Shown here in pieces: positions 50,506-59,590 of a stretch of DNA of 64,000 nt. Numbering within the stretch: the first letter of the stretch is position 1; every line of letters begins with the position of its first letter. The notes beneath the pieces were generated by a model, which saw only the letters and a program-made list of their open reading frames with translations, had not been told where the DNA came from and searched no databases. A program made the position numbers and the translations under genes. Source of the DNA: Bog-756 sp963745955 (GTDB lineage Bacteria; Actinomycetota; Acidimicrobiia; Acidimicrobiales; RAAP-2); contig CAVUZI010000008.1 of assembly GCA_963745955.1 (NCBI GenBank), positions 1 through 64,000 of the forward strand, given 5' to 3'.

Positions 50506-51002
50506 CCGTATGGAATGTCGACAAGAACGCAGAGGCCAAGACAATGGTCATCACGGCGGAGTTCAAGACGCCCATCACAAACGTGTGGCTGCTGTGGGCC
50601 GACCCGCGCCTACTCGAGCGGTGGTGGGGTCCGCCAGGATTCCCGGCCACCTTCGAGCATCATGACCTCACGCCGGGCGGCACGATCACCTACTTCATGT
50701 CCGGACCCGACGGCGACGAAAGGTTCGACGGCACCTGGAATGTGATCGAGGTCGACGCACCGATCAGGCTCGTGGTCGAAGATGCCATTGTCGAAGACGA
50801 CGGAACGCCAAGCGACGGCAATTCCATGACTCGGATGGAGATCGACATCAAAGCGGTGGGCGACACGACGCGCATGATCCTCACCACGCATTTCGACTCG
50901 CTCGAAGGCATGGAGCAAGCGATCGCCATGGGCGCGGCCGAAGGCATGAAGGTGTGTATGTCCCAGATCGACGCCCTGCTTGCCGAGGTCACCATAAGGT
51001 GA
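50502..51002 (+). CDS. SRPBCC / AHSA1 domain protein
   Basis: 166 aa. KTMVITAEFKTPITNVWLLW, then ADPRLLERWWGPPGFPATFE, GTWNVIEVDAPIRLVVED and MILTTHFDSLEGMEQAIAMG make a complete AHSA1-type Bet v1 fold with a hydrophobic cavity. ArsR-AHSA1 pairs are widespread; the partner's ligand is mostly unknown. Coupled to arsR by ATGA. Confidence 0.92.
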   Translation: MTVWNVDKNAEAKTMVITAEFKTPITNVWLLWADPRLLERWWGPPGFPATFEHHDLTPGGTITYFMSGPDGDERFDGTWNVIEVDAPIRLVVEDAIVEDDGTPSDGNSMTRMEIDIKAVGDTTRMILTTHFDSLEGMEQAIAMGAAEGMKVCMSQIDALLAEVTIR

Positions 51003-51332
51003 CTACTCGTAGCGATGACCTGGCCGCCGGCACCGGCTGACGACTGCCCACAACGCAAGCACGACTCACGGCTGCACGTGTTGAGTGGGGGGATTCGTCT
51101 TGAAGGCAGAGGCCATGACCCCAACCCCAATATCTGCCGCCAGCCTGGAACATCCCCACCAACTGGGGTGCACAACTTGCTCACGGATGTCCCCCAACGA
51201 TGCCGGCTTTGGGCGCGTGTCGAGAGACCGGTGCTTGCCGATTGGTTGACCGCCAATCAGGCGTGCCCGACTCGGGGTCGGAGGGAGTGGCGTTACTGAG
51301 GCCCGGTAGGTGAGGGAAAGGTCAGCTCGCTG
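51003..51332. other. Intergenic region, convergent genes
   Basis: No supported gene. GATTGG/CCAATC pair around TTGACCG near 51240 is a weak hairpin that could end transcription. Confidence 0.3.
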
Positions 51333-52436
51333 TTATTTGAAGCACGCCTTGATGGCGGCCCAGCCGGCTGGTTGCAGCTGTTCGGGTTGGCCGGGAACGG
51401 GCGCGGACGTGAGCTTTCCATCGTTGAAGGTGAAATCCGGGCCCCAGAAATAGATACCGTTCTGCTTGTGAGCCTTGTAGAACTGGCAGGCAGCGTCGAA
51501 CCAGTTGGCCTGAATCGACTGGTTGAACTTCCCGTTGACGGCGGTGTAGGGGGTCTTGTAGGCACCGTCCACGGCCTCGATGCCGACCTCGTCGATCGTG
51601 ACATTGCTGTCGGCAGTCCCGTACGGCTTGGATTTGAGATACGAGTTCCACCCGGCAAGTAGTTGGGCCACCGACCAGGTGGGGGTGGCCTTGGTAAGGC
51701 CTGGATATGAGTCCATGCCGACGGAGGTGCCCGCGTGGACCTCGCCTTTGCCGCCCGGGAGGCTGGCCCTCCAACTCGTGGCGAAGACCAATTGGCGGTG
51801 GTAGATCTTCTTGGCCCATGTGATCAGTGACGACCATTGTGTGGCCGTCGAGAGACTGGCGAGCTCGAGCGAGATGGTGAAATCGGTCACCCCGTCCGAT
51901 TGGGCCATGATCAGATACGGTGCCAACATGTCCGCGTAGCTTGTGAACCACGCCGCTCGGTTCGCCGGGTCGATGTCACCTCGCCAATCGGGTCTCAGAT
52001 TGGTCTCGTTCATGAGGGGTCGGAGGAGGACGTGCAGACCTGCGAGCTGGGCCGCCTTGACGAGAACGGCCACCCGGCCAGGCGCCGGCGAGTTTGAAGT
52101 GGGTCCTCCGCTGCAGTGGTTCGCGGTGTAGGCGTAGACGCAGTTCGCATGGAGTGAGGGCGTGTAGAACGGGATCGCGATGGCAACGGCGTTCGCGTCC
52201 AGGGACTTGATGCCTTTCATCTCGTTGGTCGCGTCGGCCTGCCACTGCTTCGCCGCCTCACCGTTCTCCTCAACATAGACGTTGACCCCGTGCTGGGCCG
52301 TCGTCGATCCGGAGGAGATTGCGGCGGCACTTCCGGGCGTGGCCAGCACCATCGAAGTGAGAAATCCGGCCGCGGTGAGGAACACGGCAATCGGAATGAC
52401 GGCAACGGGCCTGCGGGTTCGTCGAGTAGGCGCCAT
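51333..52436 (-). CDS. Secreted glycoside hydrolase-like TIM-barrel protein (GH113-like)
   Basis: About 367 aa from MAPTRRTRRPVAVIPIAVFL, preceded by AAAGGG; an ATG 24 bases upstream is possible. The signal peptide runs to ATPGSAAA. The barrel shows QHGVNVYVEENGEAAKQWQA, DANAVAIAIPFYTP, GLHVLLRPLMNETNLRPDWR (Glu as possible acid/base), and SNVTIDEVGIEAVDGAY (Glu as possible nucleophile), then FYKAHKQNGIYFWGPDFTFN. The layout resembles GH113 beta-mannanase-like proteins. Acts outside the cell on a polysaccharide; substrate not certain. Confidence 0.75.
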   Translation of the reverse strand: MAPTRRTRRPVAVIPIAVFLTAAGFLTSMVLATPGSAAAISSGSTTAQHGVNVYVEENGEAAKQWQADATNEMKGIKSLDANAVAIAIPFYTPSLHANCVYAYTANHCSGGPTSNSPAPGRVAVLVKAAQLAGLHVLLRPLMNETNLRPDWRGDIDPANRAAWFTSYADMLAPYLIMAQSDGVTDFTISLELASLSTATQWSSLITWAKKIYHRQLVFATSWRASLPGGKGEVHAGTSVGMDSYPGLTKATPTWSVAQLLAGWNSYLKSKPYGTADSNVTIDEVGIEAVDGAYKTPYTAVNGKFNQSIQANWFDAACQFYKAHKQNGIYFWGPDFTFNDGKLTSAPVPGQPEQLQPAGWAAIKACFK

Positions 52437-52859
52437 CGAAGCTCTATACCCTTTCAACATATCGCTCTAAACGTGGGAATCATCAATTTCGGAGGAGTCT
52501 CGCCAGTGGATATCCGAGTCCAATCTGGGCCGAAAGTCGCTGCCAGACAATGCCATCACCCAAACGACGCCGGAACCATGACGACACCGGCCACCAGGAT
52601 GCTGAGCTTTGTCAAGCGATCTCTCATCTATTGTCCCCCGTTCGGGCTTCTGGGCAGGCTCAAGCCGACCCTCGCGCCTTGTCTCTGACTCAAACGAGCC
52701 CATAGCCCTTTTCGTTACGGGGCCCCCATCCACGATAGACCCCGTTGGAGAAGCGGGTCAGCTTCCCGACCGCCTGAGTCCGGTCGGCTCCATGTTCACG
52801 CCTCATGCACAGCAGCGGGACTGGGAGATACTTTGGTGAGCGGAATCGACCGCCGCCAG
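52437..52859. other. Intergenic region, no supported gene
   Basis: Two short frames exist but neither looks like protein. It separates two genes on the same strand and must hold the promoter of the secreted hydrolase. Confidence 0.35.
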
Positions 52860-53156
52860 TCAGGTGGGATCGGGCCCAAGGTCTTCGACCTCGAGCAGCG
52901 TGAAGGCGTCGATGACCGATCTCAGAACCTGTCGGGCGATTCTGGGATCGACACCCTCTGAACTCGCCAGGTCCTCAATGCTGGCCAACATCCGGTCCTC
53001 ACGATCTCGATCGACGACGGCCATCGAGTTGGCCCTCTTGTATCGGATCACGTCGAGAATGACCTGGGACCTCCGAGCAAGGAGTCGCACGAGTGATGCG
53101 TCGATGGCATCGAGTTCTGTCCGAGAGGCTTGCAAAGTAGGTATTTCGCGTGTCAC
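52860..53156 (-). CDS. Chorismate mutase type II (AroQ class)
   Basis: 98 aa, all-helical. RTELDAIDASLVRLLARRSQ, then VILDVIRYKRANSMAVVDRD, REDRMLASIEDLA and IARQVLRSVIDAFTLLE carry the AroQ pattern (Arg and Lys of the active site, the DxxRE motif, the late dimer helix). It would convert chorismate to prephenate for Phe/Tyr synthesis or a secondary pathway. Not in an aromatic operon. Confidence 0.85.
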   Translation of the reverse strand: MTREIPTLQASRTELDAIDASLVRLLARRSQVILDVIRYKRANSMAVVDRDREDRMLASIEDLASSEGVDPRIARQVLRSVIDAFTLLEVEDLGPDPT

Positions 53157-53349
53157 ACGATCCCCCGTTCACGCCGGAGTCACAAGCGTAGCTTCCAGGT
53201 CATTTGCCACACCTCCGTCATCCCTCCATGTCCACCCGTCGGAGATCGCCGAACGGGTGCCCGATCACCGATGACCGAAACCGGTTCACTCCCTCCCGAG
53301 ACCAAGCGACGCCAACCCTTCCTCAGAAGGGCAGCCGATCCGCCCGGCT

Positions 53350-54537
53350 TTAGATGGCACCGTCCCCCGACAGGGCCCCGATGTCGTTCCAGGAGTATCC
53401 GTTCTCGAGAAGAACCTCTTCGGTGTGCTCACCGAGCTCGGGGACCTCGGCGACGGCCGGCGACACCTGACCCGCGAAGCGAACTGGGGCACGTACGATT
53501 TCCCGCTGAGCTGTGGCTTTGCCGGATCCGGTGACCCGGGTGATGTAGCCGTTCGCCCGGACGCCGGGGTCAGACGCCACCTCGGCGTGATCGCGCACCG
53601 GGGCGAAACGCAGACCGACATCCCCCAGCAAGCGGCACCATTCGGCGGTCGGCTTCTGTGCGAATACCTCGTCGAGGATGGGCCACAAAGCGGTCCGGTC
53701 CTCCTCGAAGTACAGGAGCTGATCGAACTGCGCAATCAGATCAGGCCGACCGATGGTTCGGTAGAAGAGATCGCGGGCCGGCCCGGCGACGCCCACGATG
53801 GCGATCCAGCCGTCAGATGTCGGGAAGACACCGTAGATGCCCGGAATCATCGGGTGACCGCGGCCGCTCGGCCCCGAGACCGACCCGGACATGAGATAGC
53901 GCGTGTACTCGCCAGCCTGGGCCCAGATCTGTCCACCGAGCAGCGAGGTTTCGATTAGCTGTCCCTGGCCCGTCCGCTCTCGTGCATACAGAGCTCCGAG
54001 TATCCCGGCGAGAAGATTCTGGCTCGCGATGTGGTCGGCCACCGTAGCCCCGATCGAACTCGGGTCGGCCCCTCTTCCACCAGTCGTGCTGATCAGGCCA
54101 CCGGCGGCCTGCCCGCTGAGGTCGGCTCCTTCCCGGCCGGCGTCGGGACCTTCGGGACCGAACGACGACCCCATGGCGTAGACGATCCTCTCGTTGCGCG
54201 CCGCCGCTTCGGCATAGCCCAGGCCCCAGCTCTCCATCGTCCCGGGCTTGAAGTTCGTGATCACGACGTCGGCCCCCTCGAGCAGTCGAAGGAAGACCTC
54301 GCGACCCGTGGATACACGCAGGTCGATCGTCACGCTTCGCTTGCCCCGGTTATAGGCGGTAAAGAAAGCCGAGCGCCGGTCTTCCCGGCTGATCGGCAAC
54401 CACCGGCTCTGGTCACCGAACCCGGGGAGTTCGACTTTGATGACCTCGGCACCCCACTCAAGCATGGTCAGAGACGCTTGCGGGCCCTGCACCAGCAATC
54501 CGGCCTCGATTACCTTGACGCCGTCGAGGACACCCAT
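53350..54537 (-). CDS. CaiB/BaiF family (class III) CoA-transferase
   Basis: 395 aa from MGVLDGVKVIEAGLLVQGPQ; longer upstream starts read as non-protein. Family blocks: ASLTMLEWGAEVIKVELPGF, the early NRGKRSVTIDLR, ITNFKPGTMESWGLGYAEAA, the catalytic-Asp region GREGADLSGQAAGGLIS, and the small domain FAPVRDHAEVASDPGVRANG. It transfers CoA between carboxylic acids without a free intermediate. Partner acid not evident from neighbours. Confidence 0.93.
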   Translation of the reverse strand: MGVLDGVKVIEAGLLVQGPQASLTMLEWGAEVIKVELPGFGDQSRWLPISREDRRSAFFTAYNRGKRSVTIDLRVSTGREVFLRLLEGADVVITNFKPGTMESWGLGYAEAAARNERIVYAMGSSFGPEGPDAGREGADLSGQAAGGLISTTGGRGADPSSIGATVADHIASQNLLAGILGALYARERTGQGQLIETSLLGGQIWAQAGEYTRYLMSGSVSGPSGRGHPMIPGIYGVFPTSDGWIAIVGVAGPARDLFYRTIGRPDLIAQFDQLLYFEEDRTALWPILDEVFAQKPTAEWCRLLGDVGLRFAPVRDHAEVASDPGVRANGYITRVTGSGKATAQREIVRAPVRFAGQVSPAVAEVPELGEHTEEVLLENGYSWNDIGALSGDGAI

Positions 54538-54831
54538 TGGTCGGTCAGCCGGCTGTCGGGGGAGGGTGAATGGGCACGGCAACAGATTGGTGACTGTCAG
54601 CAGGGAGGTCAAGTCAAAGCGAGCCGACCCGCCCGCGGTGGGGCATTGTTGGCCCTCAGCCCCGCCGACCGGCCCGTCGCTCGGCCCGAACGGCAATTTG
54701 GGCATGTCCAGCCTGAAGGGCAACAGGACAGCGGTGTTCACCGGCGTCGGACGGTGCCCGAACCGGATACCCGTGTCCACCGGGCCCCACTGGCACACCG
54801 TTCCGGCGACGCAGCCCTGCCTTCCTCCGAT

Positions 54832-54876
54832 GGGACGCGATCGGTGCTCGCGCTCCGCCAACTGCCACCGACCGGC
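54832..54876 (+). repeat. Dispersed intergenic repeat, copy 5
   Basis: GGGACGCGATCGGTGCTCGC, then GCTCCGCCAACTGCCACCGA and CCGGCC. It shares GCGATCGGTGCTC with copy 3 and the CTGCCACCGACCGGCC tail with copy 1. The surrounding 54538-54894 stretch has no supported gene. Confidence 0.7.
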
Positions 54877-54894
54877 CTTCCCGGCTGGCTCTAT

Positions 54895-55569
54895 CTAGAC
54901 GCCGGCGATGCCTTGCCCAATCAACACTGCGCCAAACACAACGAAGAGGACCGACATGACAGTGGCATTGTTCTGTCTGAGCCACGTATTCCAACTTTCG
55001 AGCACCTCATGCGACCTATTTCCGAGCGAGAGCATCACAACAATGGGTGCCACGACTCCGAGGACAGCGACCACGAGGTAGACGGCACCTGCCACCACTT
55101 GCTGAGTGGTGGAGAGCCCTCCCTCCGAGATCGCGGCGGCACTTGCCAAGCCGACCACGAGGTTCTTGGGATTCAGAGCCCCGAGAGCTGCGCCGGCACC
55201 GAGCGCCTTCGTCGAGGAGTATCCGGCGATTCCATCCATCCACTTCGGGAGCGAACCTTCCTGGCCAGCTCTTGGGCGACCACGAAACTTCTTGACCGCT
55301 GCGAAGAGGAGGTACACGCCAAGGCCCAGTTTCAGTATCCCCGCCCAAGTCGAATGGTTCGAATCCGTCGAGAGGTTGACCGTTCCCCCGAGAGAGATGA
55401 GCAGCCCGAGGACCACGGCGACGCCTCCCGCGAAACCCGCCAGAAAGCTCAGGGCATTCAGCAATGGCTTACTAGTGAAGAGGAGGAGAATCGCCGGGAT
55501 GATGTTCAGCGGAGATATCGTCACTACCAGTGCAAGAGGAAGGATCTCTCCGATGACGACCTTCAGCAC
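54895..55569 (-). CDS. GAP/Sap family (LysE-like) membrane protein
   Basis: 224 aa with six hydrophobic helices: LPLALVVTISPLNIIPAILL, LSFLAGFAGGVAVVLGLLIS, AGILKLGLGVYLLFAAVKKF, GALNPKNLVVGLASAAAI, VVAGAVYLVVAVLGVVAPIV, ATVMSVLFVVFGAVLIGQGI. The NPKN motif and overall plan are those of GAP proteins (sulpholipid- or peptidoglycolipid-addressing proteins of mycobacteria). It probably exports a lipid or small molecule. Single gene. Confidence 0.85.
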   Translation of the reverse strand: MLKVVIGEILPLALVVTISPLNIIPAILLLFTSKPLLNALSFLAGFAGGVAVVLGLLISLGGTVNLSTDSNHSTWAGILKLGLGVYLLFAAVKKFRGRPRAGQEGSLPKWMDGIAGYSSTKALGAGAALGALNPKNLVVGLASAAAISEGGLSTTQQVVAGAVYLVVAVLGVVAPIVVMLSLGNRSHEVLESWNTWLRQNNATVMSVLFVVFGAVLIGQGIAGV

Positions 55570-55798
55570 AAGCCTGAGCTCACTTCTCTGATCATTTGAA
55601 ATACGAAGTTAGTCGTCGATACATCGCACGGTGAGCCGTCCGGCGGACTATCCCCGATCACGGCGCGGGCGTTATCCAGGCCCTGACACTCCTGGCCGCA
55701 AGGTGACCCGACTCCCGGTGCGCCATGGCAGTGAGGGAAGGCCCACAGCGAGAAAGCGGCACGGTGCCGGCTCGGTCCTCTCTTCGGCAGGACACGAG

Positions 55799-57208
55799 TT
55801 AATCGACTCGACCCACGACCCAACTCCGGCGGGGAACAAGGAGGCCGACGATCTTGGCTCCGAAGGATGCCCGCGCTCGCAGCGTGCTGACGATCTGTTC
55901 GGTCGTCAGCACTGCCGACCAGGCAAGGTCTGGAGGAATTGGGTCGTCGGAGAACGCGACCCGGTCGGCGATCGCCGCAACTCGGGGAGGTTCGATCCTG
56001 AGAAGTTCCGCGCTTTCACGATCGTGCGAATGTCGGCGCGATGTGGTTCGGAATTGGATGGCCAGTGACGCCCCCACCCGTTGGCCGAACTCAGCACGAG
56101 TCTCGGCACGATCGCGATGGAGGTCCCACAAGGCCAGGGTCTCAGTCAGTTCCGCCCAAGCCACTCGTACCGAGTAGGCCGGTGTGGGATGTCCGTCGCC
56201 GCGGCGCCTGTGTCGCCAACGCATCTGTCGATACCCGGCGTTGAGGGTGATCCAGCCGCCCAAGGCGACGAGGGCCGCCAGTACGGCGAACGGCCACACT
56301 GGGCGGCCGTGCTGGGGGACATTGGGACTCATGTGGTCGCCCCTCCCCGGTCCGTTTCGGGACGTGGGAAGCGCTGTCGGCGCCGTCTGTGGCTTCGGTT
56401 GGACGATGCTTGTCGAAGTCGACGGAGCCGGCACAGTCTTCTCGGCGGCATGTGGTGGAGGCGGTGCTCCGGAATGGGGTCGGACGGGCGTCTGCCGATC
56501 GGCGCCCAATGCCGCCGAACTCGGGAGTTGCAACCCGATACCGATGGCGACGGCGGTGGTGGCTACGACACCGATTGCACCCGCTCTGATGACACTCCGG
56601 AGATATCCGCTCGGCGATCCGCCCAGCCAAGTAGCCCCTGCCCTGCCCACGGTTGCCCGATGGGCGAGCAGGTAGGCGGTCGAGGCTCCGGTCAGGCCGG
56701 CGATCAAGACCGTACCGTGGATGGATCCACCCAGCACCTGGCAGAGAGCGAATATTCCGACGGCCGGAGCGATGCCTTGCAATGTTGAGCCCACCCGAAA
56801 TGCCAACCAGTCAGCGAGAGCCGCGCCCATGCCCACCAACCACAGGGCCTCCAGCATGTAGCCGGCATCCGGGTGCACAGGCGGATGGGGAACACCGTTC
56901 CCGAGATGATCGAGAGCGCTCCGCACCGCGTCCCAAGTCGTGGTCCACGGTACGCCGTGAGCGGTGGAAGAGGGCAGAACCGCCCAAACCGACACCAGGG
57001 CAATCACCATGATGGTTGCGATGACTGCGAGCGATAAGGGGGCGTTGGTCCGGCGGAACCACCAGCCCAACAGATGGATACTGAGCACCATGGCGAGGAG
57101 GGGGACGATCCACGTATTGCCGGTGAACACCCGCCAAAACCCCGCCGCGGCCGCCACCGTCGCAAGTGCCAGTATCGCTGTTGTCAGGGGATAACCGCGC
57201 TTCTTCAT
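55799..57208 (-). CDS. TgpA-like membrane protein without a transglutaminase domain
   Basis: 469 aa; ATG four bases after the upstream stop fixes the start. The N-terminal half has about six helices (YPLTTAILALATVAAAAGFW; IVPLLAMVLSIHLLGWWFRR; LAVIATIMVIALVSVWAVLP) and matches the DUF3488 part of TgpA proteins. A Pro/Ser/Thr linker follows, then one helix (VWPFAVLAALVALGGWITLN) and a DUF4129-like tail (VAWAELTETLALWDLHRDRA). The Cys-His-Asp transglutaminase domain usually between them is absent. Last gene of the MoxR-DUF58-TgpA operon. Confidence 0.8.
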   Translation of the reverse strand: MKKRGYPLTTAILALATVAAAAGFWRVFTGNTWIVPLLAMVLSIHLLGWWFRRTNAPLSLAVIATIMVIALVSVWAVLPSSTAHGVPWTTTWDAVRSALDHLGNGVPHPPVHPDAGYMLEALWLVGMGAALADWLAFRVGSTLQGIAPAVGIFALCQVLGGSIHGTVLIAGLTGASTAYLLAHRATVGRAGATWLGGSPSGYLRSVIRAGAIGVVATTAVAIGIGLQLPSSAALGADRQTPVRPHSGAPPPPHAAEKTVPAPSTSTSIVQPKPQTAPTALPTSRNGPGRGDHMSPNVPQHGRPVWPFAVLAALVALGGWITLNAGYRQMRWRHRRRGDGHPTPAYSVRVAWAELTETLALWDLHRDRAETRAEFGQRVGASLAIQFRTTSRRHSHDRESAELLRIEPPRVAAIADRVAFSDDPIPPDLAWSAVLTTEQIVSTLRARASFGAKIVGLLVPRRSWVVGRVD

Positions 57209-57212
57209 CGGC

Positions 57213-58457
57213 TCAGGTGGCGAAGGCGGTATTCCAGGCCGTTTGAAATGTCTGGAGATCGACAATGTCGATCACGACGAAGGGGAGCGAGGACTCTGGG
57301 GGGCCAACGGGCTGCGTGCCCAGGTTCTTTGTTTGACGTCCGAGTGCGGGGTCGATCGCGACCAAGGTCACCGACTCGGGAGGGGCCAGCGGCGCCAGGA
57401 TGACGACGTCTGTCGACGTGACAGCCGCCGCACTCACCACCACCAGGCTGCCGCCGGCGTGAAAGGCGGCCAGGTCCCCGGGCCGATCGACGACCCCTTC
57501 ACCCGCACGGGGTTCGACCCGTGCCAGTAGGTCGAGCAGTTGGTCGGCGTGTTCTTGCGTGTGGCCGAAGTCCGTGGGCACACCATCCGAGGTGACCAGG
57601 CGCACCGAACGACCTTCGGAAACAGCAGCGACTGCGACGCTGGCGGCGACCGAGCACGCCAGCTCGAAGGCGGGTTCGTTCCTTTCGCCGAGTCGTAGGT
57701 CGATTAGCACGGTGAGCCGGGCCCTGGCCGAGGGATGGTCCTCGCGGATCATCAGGGACCCGGTCCGTGCGGTCAGCGTCCAGTGAACCTTCCGGAGGTC
57801 GTCGCCCGGCTCGTAGTCACGGATGGCGTGGAACTCGTCACCGTCGAAGCCGATCTGGGTGAGCTCGTTCGCCTCTGGTGCTGCCGGACCGAATGGCGGA
57901 GGGAGCGCCCAGAGTGACACGACGAACGGAACGACCACCACCTGATCTTGTTGGGGTGACGTACGCATCTTGTGCATCACGCCGAATGGGTCGCTCACGT
58001 CGACGAGTGCCGGGCCGAGTTCGTAGACACCCCGCTTGACCCAGCGGAGTGACGCCTCCGACCATCGTGACTGCCCCGGGGCCATCGACGGCACGGTGAG
58101 AACCGGCACCGGGTGGTGACCTCCGACGAGGGCAGGGACCGATCGGCGGACCGTCATGATGGGCGAACGCCGTCGGTCGGTATTGCGCATGACAACAGAG
58201 ACCGTTCCACGGGATCCGGCCGACACTCGTCGGGGCAACGCCTCGATCTGCACTTCCAGGGAAGGAGAGCGTCTCCACACCCACAGGGTCGAGTAGAGCA
58301 GCAACGCTCCTGCCGCCCCGGACAGGGCAAGGAGTTCGTTGGACCCGGCAAGACCAACGGCACCGAGAAGCGCCAGCGCGACCACCACCGCCCAGCCTCG
58401 TCGCGTCGGGCCGGGCAAAGCGCGGGACACTCGCCGGACGGTCCACGTCTTGGTCAC
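57213..58457 (-). CDS. DUF58 protein (MoxR-associated)
   Basis: 414 aa. Two N-terminal helices (RRGWAVVVALALLGAVGLAG; LLALSGAAGALLLYSTLWVW) anchor it. The DUF58 signature is present: FHAIRDYEPGDDLRKVHWTL followed by TARTGSLMIREDH, in front of a vWA-like fold (RLTVLIDLRLGERNEPAFEL). It overlaps moxR by 4 bp. DUF58 proteins work with MoxR ATPases in maturing or assembling other proteins. Confidence 0.92.
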   Translation of the reverse strand: MTKTWTVRRVSRALPGPTRRGWAVVVALALLGAVGLAGSNELLALSGAAGALLLYSTLWVWRRSPSLEVQIEALPRRVSAGSRGTVSVVMRNTDRRRSPIMTVRRSVPALVGGHHPVPVLTVPSMAPGQSRWSEASLRWVKRGVYELGPALVDVSDPFGVMHKMRTSPQQDQVVVVPFVVSLWALPPPFGPAAPEANELTQIGFDGDEFHAIRDYEPGDDLRKVHWTLTARTGSLMIREDHPSARARLTVLIDLRLGERNEPAFELACSVAASVAVAAVSEGRSVRLVTSDGVPTDFGHTQEHADQLLDLLARVEPRAGEGVVDRPGDLAAFHAGGSLVVVSAAAVTSTDVVILAPLAPPESVTLVAIDPALGRQTKNLGTQPVGPPESSLPFVVIDIVDLQTFQTAWNTAFAT

Positions 58458-59437
58458 CGAAAGCCGTCACCTGTCGGGGTCTGCACCGAATGGAAGACGT
58501 CGTCAATCGCATTGGACACGGTTGTACCTGTTGCTCTTGCTGCCGGTGTCAGCTTGAGCCGGTGGCCGAGCACGGGTTCACCGAGTGCCTTGATGTCGTC
58601 GGGGATCACATATGTCCGACCGAGGGAGGCGGCCCGGGCGCGGGCTACCTGCTGAAGGGCCAGTGCGGCGCGTGGGGACATACCGAGCACCAGCGACGGA
58701 TGGGTGCGGGTTGCCTCCGCCAGGTGGACGATGTAGTGCTTGATGTGGTCGGCCACGTGGATCTGCGAGGTCACCCGCATGAGCGTGAGCACCGCGGTGG
58801 GCTCTACGACGGCCGGTAGATGGTCGGCGTCTGGACCCGTTCCGTGACGGGCCAACATGGCGACCTCAGCATCGTGTGCGGGGTATCCGATGCCGATACG
58901 GAGCAGGAATCGGTCGAGCTGGGCCTCGGGGAGCGGGTAGGTGCCCGCATGCTCGACGGGGTTCTGGGTGGCGATGACCAGAAATGGCGAAGGAAGGGCA
59001 TGGGACGTGCTGTCCACGGTGACCTGCCCTTCCTGCATGGCCTCGAGGAGCGCGGCCTGAGTCTTCGGGGAAGCCCGGTTGATTTCGTCGCCGAGAAGGA
59101 TGTTGGCGAACACACCTCCAGGCCGAAACCGGAAGCTGCCCTGGTCGCGCTCGAAAATGTTGACGCCGGTGACATCGGAGGGAAGCAGATCGGGCGTGAA
59201 CTGGATCCGGTGCCATTCGAGACCGAGCGAATGGGCCAGGGCCTTGGCCAGAGTCGTCTTGCCGACGCCGGGGACATCCTCGAGGAGGACGTGTCCGCCC
59301 GCAGCCATGCACATCAGGGTCAAACGGACCGGTTCGTCCTTGCCCTCGAGCACTCGAGCGACGTTGGTCGTGACCGCGTCGAATACCTCTGCGTAGAACT
59401 CCACAGGTCCCGGTGTCCCTGCTCTACTCTGGGTCAA
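58454..59437 (-). CDS. MoxR-family AAA+ ATPase
   Basis: 327 aa from a TTG set four bases after AGGAGG. Walker A EDVPGVGKTTLAKALAHSLG (about 53-72), Walker B NILLGDEINRASPKTQAALL, sensor VIATQNPVEHAGTYPLPEAQ and the LDRFLLRIGIGYP Arg-finger region are all intact; PSLVLGMSPRAALALQQVAR is the lid. It acts as a chaperone-like ATPase with the DUF58 and TgpA-like partners. First gene of a three-gene operon. Confidence 0.95.
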   Translation of the reverse strand: MTQSRAGTPGPVEFYAEVFDAVTTNVARVLEGKDEPVRLTLMCMAAGGHVLLEDVPGVGKTTLAKALAHSLGLEWHRIQFTPDLLPSDVTGVNIFERDQGSFRFRPGGVFANILLGDEINRASPKTQAALLEAMQEGQVTVDSTSHALPSPFLVIATQNPVEHAGTYPLPEAQLDRFLLRIGIGYPAHDAEVAMLARHGTGPDADHLPAVVEPTAVLTLMRVTSQIHVADHIKHYIVHLAEATRTHPSLVLGMSPRAALALQQVARARAASLGRTYVIPDDIKALGEPVLGHRLKLTPAARATGTTVSNAIDDVFHSVQTPTGDGFR

Positions 59438-59590
59438 CGTTCCTCCTGGGCCACTGGATAGGAGGTCAAACGGTAGTGGCCCTGGGCGATGCAGGCCACT
59501 CGACGGGGAGCCCGGTGCTCGCGACTGTGGCCTGCCGAGGACGGCCCGATCCGGAGACCTTCGCTCGAAGTCGTGGATGTCGCTCGGGAC

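Noticed and set aside
54031..55599. 522-codon plus-strand frame
   Set aside because: Runs antisense through the CoA-transferase and GAP genes; both have clear family motifs on the other strand.
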